Source of the DNA: a bacterium
GTDB taxonomy: Bacteria > Patescibacteria > Microgenomatia > UBA1400 > UBA12108
NCBI GenBank assembly: GCA_021788365.1
Contig: JAJYKS010000004.1
Span: 1-64,000 of the forward strand
Length of the DNA stretch: 64,000 nucleotides
Direction: 5' to 3'
The notes beneath the pieces are model-generated. The model saw only the letters and a program-made list of their open reading frames with translations. It did not search any database and was not told the origin of the DNA. The position numbers and the translations under genes were made by a program. This document shows, one piece after another, positions 57,901 through 64,000 of this stretch; within the stretch, counting starts at the first letter, position 1; each line of letters opens with the position of its first letter.

Positions 57901-59300
57901 AAAACTGGGAAGTTACAATGATCCAACTACCAGAAGCAACCACGGAAATAGCAAAACTACGCGATGGACAGCTAACAGTACCATTACTTTTTCGCGATAT
58001 GGTAAGCGGCCATACGGTCTTACAACGACGGAGTGAACTTGGGAAAACAGTTATTTCCACGTTGCCCGCTGGAACCAGAATATACATACGACCAATGGCA
58101 ACCAAGGTCCGCAATCAAGACAAGAATTTTCTAGAACAAAACTTTCCGTTATATCTAGAAAAGTGTAAAGAACCAATAGCCAATTTCGATAAACTCGATC
58201 ACGAAGCTCGACAGCTCATAACAATTATTAACGAATTGGGATACATGACAAACGAGCAGCGGGCAGAGGCGATAGATGAGTTTTGGCGTCGGCGGCGTCT
58301 TTACGATGACACTGTCAGGATGACCTCAATCGAGGAAATTATCCGAACGGGAAAAGGTACATGCAGTGCCGCTGCGATGGGAGAATTAGCCCTCATGCGC
58401 GAAGCCGGGATCCCCTGTCGCATCAAGCAAAATTACTCCTATAAAACCAAGGGGGCACTCTCACCACCCTACCACGTGACAATAGAAATAATGGGCAGCG
58501 AAGGAAACTGGATTGAGATAGACCCACCCAATGGTAAAATGTCTCGATATTTTGCATCTCTTGTGGCCGAAAACGCGTGTAACGACCGCCTACCCGCGAT
58601 CCATGGCGTTCGTTCATTGGCTATGTCACAAACAGAACAAATATCCCATACGGGTGTTCCAGAGATAGTCAAGCAATTTATCGCCCATACAACCCAAGTG
58701 GAAGAGGGGGTAAAAATATCAGACACATTAAGGAGTATCTTTACCGCCGTTAGGGAGGGTAGTGAGAAGAGTATGACAAACGTGGGACCGCAACTAGTTA
58801 CAGAGCTTTCAAAGCTGATTATTGAATCAAATAAAAATCTAAAGCATTTATCTCAGCCCAGCGACATCCCGCCAGAAGATCTCGCTTTACTCGGAAAAAA
58901 TATTGCAACGGAATTACACGAATACATGCGGCTCACGGCATATGCATTACCAGAGGTTCCTCGGGATATTCAGCTTGCAGCTGGTGCGCGATGGTTTGCT
59001 GGCCGCTTAGCCACGCTCCTAATAGGCGAAAAAGCAGATATATATCGCGATCGACTCCCTCAAGTAGGAGCTATCAACAGACCAAAAAAGACGTTCAATG
59101 CCATGAAACAATTACTCACTCGGTATAGCTTCGAGGAAGTCTTGGCGGTTATACATTCAGCAATAAAACACCCAAGTTCGATAGAAATAATAACTGAAGT
59201 ATTGCAAAACGAGTCTAGAATACACCAGGCGGAGCGAACCTCATCGGCCATGCGTGTCACACGCGCACTTATTGACGTAGATGTTGATGATCAATCATAA
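54933..59300 (+). CDS. 1455-residue protein with C-terminal transglutaminase-like domain
   Basis: No signal peptide or membrane helix, so probably cytoplasmic. Residues about 1136-1200 form a transglutaminase/papain-like core: Cys1144 in GKGTCSAAAMGELALMREAG, His1181 in PYHVTIEI and Asp1197 in WIEIDPPN, the full triad in the right order and spacing. Two blocks look alike: FGQGLK (224-229) and FGVGVK (712-717), each followed by beta-rich text; they recall the G2 box of GHKL ATPases, and EVAQGMIDN (142-150) could be a worn N-box, but this is weak. The final 200 residues are helical. More AT-rich than the chaperone genes around it. Followed after 17 bases by a 277-residue gene with a strong ribosome site. 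Function unknown; protease or cross-linking activity is a guess. Confidence 0.75.
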   Translation: MVMENTKVEILDKGEPGGLVPNRYRRILHKQMRISPRLRSALAARDDLSNDDANQTVIAKAPPRREIEQPVAQEKVDFVAYTEAALNKGNVPAEILAHMRADKAVIFETANTREIGIGGGFDAVDQMVIADYTQHAARGPYEVAQGMIDNGFLESKSPGWKRPSIEIDKQDSQETFTGEQTFDGAKAIVGRNMGVLRKNSLTVLRRDTELYARKANGRPKMGGFGQGLKIHLCTAVSTPQDRRNVVKVFLREAKWNAWQREDLERYVASPAPSPEHASFAYVQARDPDTNTYYRAYAYREPTMANGVEIWNLKYVFVDIDENNLPEEDKDMVVCAHVNPDTEQISAWNDAPWNILQMNPYYPSEESLVRTDNDARPTAAISRYYAAELAELPEAHDSTWDVEEIDWPEGVVIPRRIFPGIHVEGLRLRVKNDNWDGSAIRTWNINPRGDTTLLKRIHRESDSVHVDGDTKPIFSACVMSRKDLNQWKDLMERVLNAQSETRVSQLLEVQALRDYYLLSSTARQALIDAFHEVAPQAEQSFYSDTTLLAVWRAKTGKDKVAPARVDPALSSTLRKAELTDCDSIARACLTEGTGLSNWHESRIEVHDISTTADNVKRNNKSPGKQIVENILGERGERLFPGVTTYARINADTIEIAISGLVDSRNRPYTTFLEPEKEGNTEYVIKKDASELLSSLGKGGVNTNIFFQSDTPNFGVGVKCLTVKRVGAKTFGVIGESNQSLGQVVPTRGIVIQFKGTSAAIDGLTKDLDGYFTKLNPMVIKHTDAALKIVDEQLRYLKEQCESTKNELETIRRNALGNLADGQTLRPSVRARHAGRQGVGGGARGEYSIEVADTNRSIWLPGASEETIIYTPHDATSWIEGSETRDHAPRIHFRVTEVGGDSGHKLPNNISISTSSNINFDEWGNATGKREESLFRFVGEVNGESVWRTSGARADYFRNRTDAFGALYTSVITFEEPLEIANGDARILPIPENWEVTMIQLPEATTEIAKLRDGQLTVPLLFRDMVSGHTVLQRRSELGKTVISTLPAGTRIYIRPMATKVRNQDKNFLEQNFPLYLEKCKEPIANFDKLDHEARQLITIINELGYMTNEQRAEAIDEFWRRRRLYDDTVRMTSIEEIIRTGKGTCSAAAMGELALMREAGIPCRIKQNYSYKTKGALSPPYHVTIEIMGSEGNWIEIDPPNGKMSRYFASLVAENACNDRLPAIHGVRSLAMSQTEQISHTGVPEIVKQFIAHTTQVEEGVKISDTLRSIFTAVREGSEKSMTNVGPQLVTELSKLIIESNKNLKHLSQPSDIPPEDLALLGKNIATELHEYMRLTAYALPEVPRDIQLAAGARWFAGRLATLLIGEKADIYRDRLPQVGAINRPKKTFNAMKQLLTRYSFEEVLAVIHSAIKHPSSIEIITEVLQNESRIHQAERTSSAMRVTRALIDVDVDDQS

Positions 59301-59317
59301 TCGCCCTTAGGAGGACT

Positions 59318-60151
59318 ATGGTATTGCCGACAGAATCGCTGATCACTGAAGGATCAATTCGTGCGCTTATAAATGACGCGAACCCTCTAAAATCCAAGGA
59401 CTATCAATATCTTTACTTGCCAGAACATGCGGCGGAGTTGGAAAAAATATTCCACAGATCTGCCAATGCGTTTGGAGCGTTCAATTCAATCTTACCTTTT
59501 GTTTCAATAGACGCCGTCACAAAAGGACTAATGCAATTGCGGGTTGCAAATGAAAATGCCCAAGAGCTAACACGACAAACGAGCGTAGCTTTAATAGATT
59601 TATCACCCCACAACAATATACCAAGCATTTTTTTGACACTTCGTGGGTTTAGAGCAGCCGTACAATTACCAGATAACCGCGTGCGTACGTATTCCAAAGA
59701 TGCTACCCACACTCTTTCAATCCAACGGGCAGGTGCAACCATTATCAATGAGCAAGAGAGGCCAGACCTATGGGATGAAAGAACAAAATACGACAATTCA
59801 TTGGTTGTTGTCGTAGACGATGGTGCTGTATTTCCGATGCTAACTCAACCAGACGCGCCAAACAACCCCACCGGTATAACTTTCCAGTACGGTGTCGACT
59901 GGTCAGGATCGAATACTCAAGAAGACACACCACCAACAAGTGGGTTCGTTGAGCTGCCACTGATTACTACAGTACCATTATTGTCCCAGTTCACACAACG
60001 CACAATTAACCATCCCGGAGCATCTATGTTCTCTGGAAGAATGGCAGTGCTGACACGATATCCAACATATGCAATCTCATGCGAAAAAAGCACAACACTG
60101 CAAAAACCTCGGGGAGGAGCTGGAACTGGAAGTGTTGTCCCAGCTCGATAA
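59318..60151 (+). CDS. hypothetical partner of the 1455-residue protein
   Basis: 277 residues, soluble, no recognised motif. A helical first 100 residues (EHAAELEKIFHRSANAFGAF, KGLMQLRVANENAQELTRQT) then beta-rich text (ALIDLSPHNNIPSIFLTLRG, NSLVVVVDDGAVFPMLTQP, GFVELPLITTVPLLSQF) and a Gly-rich tail. A strong ribosome site (TTAGGAGGAC) 7 bases before the ATG and the 17-base gap after the large gene indicate one operon and a joint role. It ends exactly where the dnaJ CIRCE box begins (the stop is followed directly by TTAGCACTC). Confidence 0.6.
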   Translation: MVLPTESLITEGSIRALINDANPLKSKDYQYLYLPEHAAELEKIFHRSANAFGAFNSILPFVSIDAVTKGLMQLRVANENAQELTRQTSVALIDLSPHNNIPSIFLTLRGFRAAVQLPDNRVRTYSKDATHTLSIQRAGATIINEQERPDLWDERTKYDNSLVVVVDDGAVFPMLTQPDAPNNPTGITFQYGVDWSGSNTQEDTPPTSGFVELPLITTVPLLSQFTQRTINHPGASMFSGRMAVLTRYPTYAISCEKSTTLQKPRGGAGTGSVVPAR

Positions 60152-60193
60152 TTAGCACTCACTCTTGTGTAGTGCTTAGTCTCTCATTATAAT
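60152..60193 (+). promoter_or_regulatory. dnaJ promoter with CIRCE operator
   Basis: CIRCE: TTAGCACTC (60152-60160, exact left arm), N9, TAGTGCTTA (60170-60178). A likely promoter is TTGTGT (60165-60170), 17 bases, TATAAT (60188-60193), so the operator overlaps the -35. This places dnaJ under HrcA although it is 9 kb from dnaK. Confidence 0.88.
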
Positions 60194-60200
60194 CACCAAT

Positions 60201-61073
60201 ATGGCTACAAAGCGCGACTACTACGAGATACTGGGGGTAAAACGGGAGGCAAGTGAGGCGGAGATCAAATCTGCCTACCGCAAACTTGCCTTAAAGTGGC
60301 ACCCCGATCGCAACAAAGAAGCGGGTGCCGAGGCCAAGTTCAAAGAAATCAACGAGGCCTACGAGGTGCTGGGGAATAAAGATAAGCGCGGGAAGTACGA
60401 CCAATTTGGTCACGCAGCGTTTGACCCTTCCGCCGGCTTCGGTGGCGGCGCGGCCGGTGGCTCGTATCGCTCCGGTCCCTTCACCTACACCTATACAACA
60501 GGCGGTGGCTTCGAAGACTTGTTCGGCAGCCAGGGCGGTTTTGGCGATCCGTTTGACGTATTCGAGAGTTTCTTCGGCGGCCGCAGCCCCTTCGGTGGCT
60601 CCTATCAGGCCAAGCCTCACTACTCAATAACCATATCGTTTATGGACGCCGTAAAAGGTATAGAAAAGTCCTTTGTCCATCAGGGAAAAAGTTATACGAT
60701 CAAGATCCCCGCCGGCGCAGACGATGGTACACGTATCCGCTACAGCGAGTTCGACGTCTCAGTTGCCGTATCCCCCGACAAAGTTTTCCGTCGCGAGGGA
60801 GCTGACGTATTTATCTATCACGAAATTCCGGTGACGCTCGCCATGCTTGGGGGCGACACTACCATCCCGACGTTAGACGGCGATCTCAAGATCAAGATCC
60901 GTCCTGGCACCCAGCCTTCTACTACTATTCGACTCTCTGGAAAGGGAATAAAGCGGTTGCAAGGGAGCGGTCGTGGCGACTTCTACATCAAGCTCAAAGT
61001 GATGTTACCAGAGAAATTATCTCGCCGCGCCAAAGGACTGGTGGAAGACCTGTCGCGTGAACTCGCGAACTAA
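60201..61073 (+). CDS. dnaJ: DnaJ-class J-domain co-chaperone without zinc finger (CbpA type)
   Basis: 290 residues. J domain 1-70 with YYEILGVKREASEAEIKSAYRKLALKWHPDRN (HPD present), a Gly/Phe-rich linker (GFGGGAAGGSYRSG, GGFEDLFGSQGGFGDPFDVF), then the C-terminal substrate domains (HYSITISFMDAVKGIEKSF, LKIKIRPGTQPSTTIRLSGK, GDFYIKLKV). The four CxxCxGxG zinc repeats of true DnaJ are absent, so it is the CbpA/type II form. It delivers substrate to DnaK and stimulates its ATPase. Its own CIRCE promoter ties it to the heat-shock response. Confidence 0.93.
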   Translation: MATKRDYYEILGVKREASEAEIKSAYRKLALKWHPDRNKEAGAEAKFKEINEAYEVLGNKDKRGKYDQFGHAAFDPSAGFGGGAAGGSYRSGPFTYTYTTGGGFEDLFGSQGGFGDPFDVFESFFGGRSPFGGSYQAKPHYSITISFMDAVKGIEKSFVHQGKSYTIKIPAGADDGTRIRYSEFDVSVAVSPDKVFRREGADVFIYHEIPVTLAMLGGDTTIPTLDGDLKIKIRPGTQPSTTIRLSGKGIKRLQGSGRGDFYIKLKVMLPEKLSRRAKGLVEDLSRELAN

Positions 61074-61151
61074 AGATCGATTTGCTCACATTTTCCGAAT
61101 GTGTTACAACAAATACAGTTATCTGTTACTGCGGGAACCGCAAGGAGTGGT

Positions 61152-61991
61152 ATGAAGAAAAGTATAGTCGTTGTTGGACTAGCGCTGGTACTATTTGGGG
61201 TAGTGGCTACAGTACAAAGCGTAAAAGCTGATTGGCAGATAGATAGTCATGGCAACTTGGTCGAGATGAAAAATGTTTTAGGTGACACAGCTGGCGGTCA
61301 AGGCGACCAGCAGACACCAGAGCCCACGCAGACTGCAGAACCAAAAGATACTCCAGAGCCCACAGACACACCAGAAGCACAGCAAATGCAGGAGAAAAAC
61401 CAAGAACAGAATCAGGTACAGAGTAAATATGAAGTTGAGAACAAAGACGGCAAGCTCGTGGTAAAAACGCACACTGTGGATAAAAGTGGCAAAGAAGTAC
61501 AGACAGAAACACAGTTTAAGGCAGGTGAAGCACTACAGGTAGAGGCGCAAACCAATGCCGGCAACCACTTTGCCATAAATACCGAAGATAACTCTGGTCT
61601 CACCGTGACAAACGGCGGCAAGACCGCCCAGTCCACGCTCCCCTTATCGGTAAATGCACAAAACCAACTGGTGGTGACAACAGCTGCCGGACAAAAAGTA
61701 GTGACAGTGCTACCTGACCAAGCGGTAAAGAACCTCCTCTCGTCAGGCGTACTATCGAGTATTACCGAATCGCCGGTGGCGTCGGCACCAGGCTCCACAA
61801 GCTCGGTAGGCCAGCTCTCGGCAGTTGGTAGCACGCCGACCTACACAATTTCAGGGACGAAACAGGTTCGTTTCCTCGGCTTGTTCCCGGTAACGCTAAA
61901 CAGGCAGGTGCAGGTTTCGGCGGAGAATGGTACGGTGGTGAATACCGCCCAGTCCGCGATAGCCAACTTCGTAAGCCTCTTCTCGTTCTAA
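61152..61991 (+). CDS. secreted or anchored repeat-poor protein, unknown function
   Basis: 279 residues from the ATG at 61152 with AAGGAG 5 bases before it; the longer frame from 61101 has no site. An N-terminal hydrophobic segment (SIVVVGLALVLFGVVATVQSV) serves as signal or anchor. A Pro/Thr/Glu/Gln-rich linker (TPEPTQTAEPKDTPEPTDTP) is followed by a beta-rich domain (KYEVENKDGKLVVKTHTVDK, FAINTEDNSGLTVTNGGKTA) and a C-terminal FLGLFPVTLNRQVQVSAENG. No family recognised. It precedes the sigma factor by 14 bases and may be in one transcript with it. Confidence 0.62.
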   Translation: MKKSIVVVGLALVLFGVVATVQSVKADWQIDSHGNLVEMKNVLGDTAGGQGDQQTPEPTQTAEPKDTPEPTDTPEAQQMQEKNQEQNQVQSKYEVENKDGKLVVKTHTVDKSGKEVQTETQFKAGEALQVEAQTNAGNHFAINTEDNSGLTVTNGGKTAQSTLPLSVNAQNQLVVTTAAGQKVVTVLPDQAVKNLLSSGVLSSITESPVASAPGSTSSVGQLSAVGSTPTYTISGTKQVRFLGLFPVTLNRQVQVSAENGTVVNTAQSAIANFVSLFSF

Positions 61992-62005
61992 GCTAAAATA
62001 GCGGT

Positions 62006-62488
62006 ATGGATGATGTCGAGCTGGTTCGTGTCATGTACGAGCGCTACGTGGACGCCATCTACCGCTATTGTTACTGGCAGACGAATAGAAGCGAAGACGC
62101 AGAGGATTTGACGGCCGACATCATGCTGGACATGGCCAAAAACATCCGCAAATTCCGCGGCGAGAGTTCGTTTAAGAACTGGCTGTACGCCATTGCCAAA
62201 CATCACCTCATGCACTGGTTGCGGAAAAAATATGAGCTACCCCTACTGCCACTCCTAGACAATGCTGAGTACGGCTCCACTTGGATCGATCCAGGTGAGC
62301 AGGGGGAAGCACGGAAAAAGGTTGTCGCCCTCCTTAAATGCCTTCCTCCTCGTGAGCGGGCAGTACTTGATCTCCGCTATCTCAAAGGCTACTCGGTAAA
62401 AGAAGCAGCCAAGGAGCTTGGTATATCGGAAAGTAATGTCAAAGTAGTGACCCACCGAGCAATAAATAAATTAAGACTCCACACTTGA
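62006..62488 (+). CDS. ECF-type RNA polymerase sigma factor
   Basis: 160 residues. Region 2 is VMYERYVDAIYRYCYWQTNRSEDAEDLTADIML with the helix that melts the -10, ending FRGESSFKNWLYAIAKHHLMHWLRKK; region 4 is LPPRERAVLDLRYLKGYSVKEAAKELGISESNVKVVTHRAINKL with the helix-turn-helix. Regions 1 and 3 are missing, as in ECF sigma factors. The next gene has the size and single membrane helix of an anti-sigma factor. Possible targets are the small secreted genes that follow, but no shared -35/-10 was identified. Confidence 0.92.
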   Translation: MDDVELVRVMYERYVDAIYRYCYWQTNRSEDAEDLTADIMLDMAKNIRKFRGESSFKNWLYAIAKHHLMHWLRKKYELPLLPLLDNAEYGSTWIDPGEQGEARKKVVALLKCLPPRERAVLDLRYLKGYSVKEAAKELGISESNVKVVTHRAINKLRLHT

Positions 62489-62565
62489 AAATGAGAAATT
62501 GATAATTGGTCATTTCTGCGAAGCAGACTGTAACCCCCTCCCCACTCTATCTGTAGAAAGCCAGT

Positions 62566-62856
62566 ATGTTTAAAGATGTTCACATAAATCAACATTTCCG
62601 CTCCGCGCTTGCCGTTCGGGTATCCGCTGCCGCTCGTCCTCGCTGGTTTATCAGGCCGTTGGTCATAGCTCCAACTGCGTTTGCCTTTTCGCTTCTCGCC
62701 TTTGTGGTAGTAAAAAATAGTTCAGTGCCGGCGCATGTCGCGACAACCGTAGATAACGCTGAAATTTCTTGGAACATAGATCATGGTGGCAACAACCTCG
62801 ACGATCCCACGACCCTCGCCGAAGAACAACAACTCTTAAGTATGGTGCAAAATTAG
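62566..62856 (+). CDS. small single-span membrane protein, possible anti-sigma factor
   Basis: 96 residues: a short basic cytoplasmic arm (MFKDVHINQHFRSALAVRVS), one membrane helix (PLVIAPTAFAFSLLAFVVV) and an acidic outer tail (DDPTTLAEEQQLLSMVQN). The topology and place right after the ECF gene suggest an anti-sigma role, but no zinc-binding HxxxCxxC motif is present, so this is inferred from context. Confidence 0.6.
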   Translation: MFKDVHINQHFRSALAVRVSAAARPRWFIRPLVIAPTAFAFSLLAFVVVKNSSVPAHVATTVDNAEISWNIDHGGNNLDDPTTLAEEQQLLSMVQN

Positions 62857-62882
62857 TAATAAATAATAGAAGAAAGGAATCT

Positions 62883-63494
62883 ATGAAAAAGATACTTATC
62901 CCAGCCCTGACAACCGTTATGCTCCTCTCGCCCGTCGTCCCGGTATTTGCGATAGACGGTTCTCCCTCTCCGTCAACCGCGCCCCGAGCGCAGTTTCGAC
63001 AGTACGTACAGCAGGCAAATCAAACATTCAAGACGGATGTAGAGCAAGCCCGCGAGGAGCGCAAAACCAATATTACAGAGGCGCGGCTCGGGATGATCGA
63101 GGGAATAGCCAAGAAGCACGCCTCCCGACTCCAAAATCAGTTTGCCGTGCACGCCCGCTGGCTGGGGAGCATCGCCACCCGCTTGCAGGCACGTATAAAC
63201 ACCGTAAAAGGCGAGGGGGTAGACGTAACCGCCATGCAAAACGAGCTAAATGCCGCCGAGGCAGCGATTACAACAGCGACTACCGATGGCACGAATGCAG
63301 TAAATGCATTTAACGGCATTACCGGGACGACACTCGAAGAAGTCCGCGCTGCCGTGCAAAACGCGATTACGCTCGCACAGCAAACCCGAGCTGCATTTAA
63401 CAATGCTAAACAGCTCCTCGTACAAACGTTCCAGATGGTGCGATCCGCCACTCCTCGCCCCTCCGAAAGTCCAGAGGCAAGTCCCAGCGTCTAA
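62883..63494 (+). CDS. secreted helical protein, unknown function
   Basis: 203 residues from the ATG at 62883 with AGAAAGGA ahead. A clear signal peptide (KKILIPALTTVMLLSPVVPVFA, cut after VFA). The mature part is almost entirely helical (RQYVQQANQTFKTDVEQARE, TARLQARINTVKGEG-like, NELNAAEAAITTATTDGTNA) with a Pro/Ser tail (RPSESPEASPSV). It resembles the small coiled-coil secreted proteins common in Microgenomates. It could be a periplasmic sensor or filler protein regulated by the sigma factor (inference). Confidence 0.68.
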   Translation: MKKILIPALTTVMLLSPVVPVFAIDGSPSPSTAPRAQFRQYVQQANQTFKTDVEQAREERKTNITEARLGMIEGIAKKHASRLQNQFAVHARWLGSIATRLQARINTVKGEGVDVTAMQNELNAAEAAITTATTDGTNAVNAFNGITGTTLEEVRAAVQNAITLAQQTRAAFNNAKQLLVQTFQMVRSATPRPSESPEASPSV

Positions 63495-63557
63495 GAATAT
63501 AAAAGGTATCGTGGTGGTACAGTAAATCTGTACCACCAATAGGGGAAGGGAGAGTAT

Positions 63558-63848
63558 ATGAAGAAAAGATTGGTCACCATCGGAATAATCGCTGCAGCAG
63601 GGTTAGTCCTAGGGGGCTGCACGGTGCCAGGTCTTAATAAAATAGAGAATCGTCCTACCTCCACAACGAGTACGTCCACAACAGTTTCGTCTCCGAGTCC
63701 CACAACCTCACCTACCTCCTCAGCAGATCCTTCACTAACAAGTACCCCCAGCTCGGACACGTCTGACCAGGCTATCCAGAACGACCTAAACAAGGTTAAT
63801 ACAAACTCAGGGGCCGACTTTTCCGACCTAAACAATCAGGTGCAATAG
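63558..63848 (+). CDS. small lipoprotein
   Basis: 96 residues: signal with lipobox LVLGGC (Cys21), then a Thr/Ser/Pro-rich low-complexity linker (TSTTSTSTTVSSPSPTTSPT) and a short helical end (SDQAIQNDLNKVNTNSGADF). Likely lipid-anchored on the outer face. GGGAGAG ribosome site. Terminator at 63913. Confidence 0.75.
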   Translation: MKKRLVTIGIIAAAGLVLGGCTVPGLNKIENRPTSTTSTSTTVSSPSPTTSPTSSADPSLTSTPSSDTSDQAIQNDLNKVNTNSGADFSDLNNQVQ

Positions 63849-63912
63849 TAGTTAATCTGGATTTTAGATGGCGCGTGTGCTACACTTGCAGCGTTGTAGT
63901 GTGGGGTGGTAG

Positions 63913-63935
63913 AAGGTGGCTCGTCCACCTTTTTA
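63913..63935 (+). terminator. rho-independent terminator
   Basis: AAGGTGG (63913-63919), loop CTCGT, CCACCTT (63925-63931) and a T run. Confidence 0.8.
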
Positions 63936-63981
63936 TGTATATCCACGGACAACGACAATTTGTTATTTAGTTATTGGAATT

Positions 63982-63996
63982 TACTCCGAAGGAGTA
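63982..63996. repeat. TACTCC-GAA-GGAGTA mini-hairpin at right edge
   Basis: Perfect 6-base stem with a GAA loop, the same loop as in the mini-hairpins at 1142, 4563, 14206 and 37401. It may be the start of another repeat cut by the window edge. Confidence 0.55.
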
Positions 63997-64000
63997 CGTA

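Overview
The window looks like a chromosomal segment of a Candidate Phyla Radiation (Patescibacteria) bacterium, most likely of the Microgenomates group. This is an inference from layout and gene content, since no rRNA is present. Supporting signs are very tight gene packing with many 4-base overlaps, many small anchored proteins of no known family, a CPR-style short YidC, a GroESL/HrcA/GrpE/DnaK/DnaJ set, FemAB and LCP wall enzymes, PilN/PilO-like genes, and characteristic short dispersed repeats that run into reading frames. There is no rRNA, CRISPR array, prophage or insertion sequence. No gene-free stretch exceeds 300 bases; the longest (51416-51552, 54805-54932, 63849-64000) hold no gene I can support.

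Layout. 1-2734: end of a sugar-type ABC binding protein, two nucleotidyltransferase-fold proteins and YidC. 2804-6342: an SPFH protein followed by three genes that together cover the whole of ATP-citrate lyase (ATP-grasp/citrate part, CoA-ligase part, citryl-CoA lyase part). 6357-8564: promoter, CIRCE, groES, groEL and terminator. 8625-16248: surface proteins, pyrH, an M23 peptidase, gap, an MBL hydrolase, a LAGLIDADG endonuclease beside tRNA-Cys, and a PEGA/SH3 lipoprotein. 16251-24707 (minus strand): a polyprenyl-phosphate sugar cluster (UbiA-type phosphoribosyltransferase, WecA-type transferase, GT39, GT2), tatD, metG and a TrpR-like regulator. 24728-37324: rmuC, two UvrD-family helicases, an EamA transporter, FemX, tpiA, LCP and a two-module membrane mannosyltransferase. 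37438-42977 (minus strand): a PilN/PilO-like operon that runs on into three large surface proteins. 43027-50834: rpsT, murJ, lepA, then hrcA-grpE-dnaK under a CIRCE promoter. 50846-60151: an accessory stretch with a possible HEPN protein, a receiver-like protein, small hydrolases, a TPR protein, and a 1455-residue transglutaminase-like protein with a 277-residue partner. 60152-64000: CIRCE-dnaJ, an ECF sigma factor, and small secreted or lipid-anchored proteins.

Two themes stand out. First, a heat-shock regulon is visible in full: HrcA is encoded here and CIRCE boxes sit on promoters before groESL, hrcA itself and dnaJ. Second, several families of nested palindromic repeats lie inside conserved genes (nucleotidyltransferase, ATP-grasp subunit, MBL hydrolase, tatD, pcrA, tpiA, lepA twice, grpE end) and add in-frame residues. 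Two copies of one family keep two hairpins by matching changes on both arms, and GAA-triloop mini-hairpins recur. The best candidates for something undescribed are the 1455/277-residue pair at 54933-60151, the three-gene ATP-citrate lyase, and the structured protein-coding repeats.
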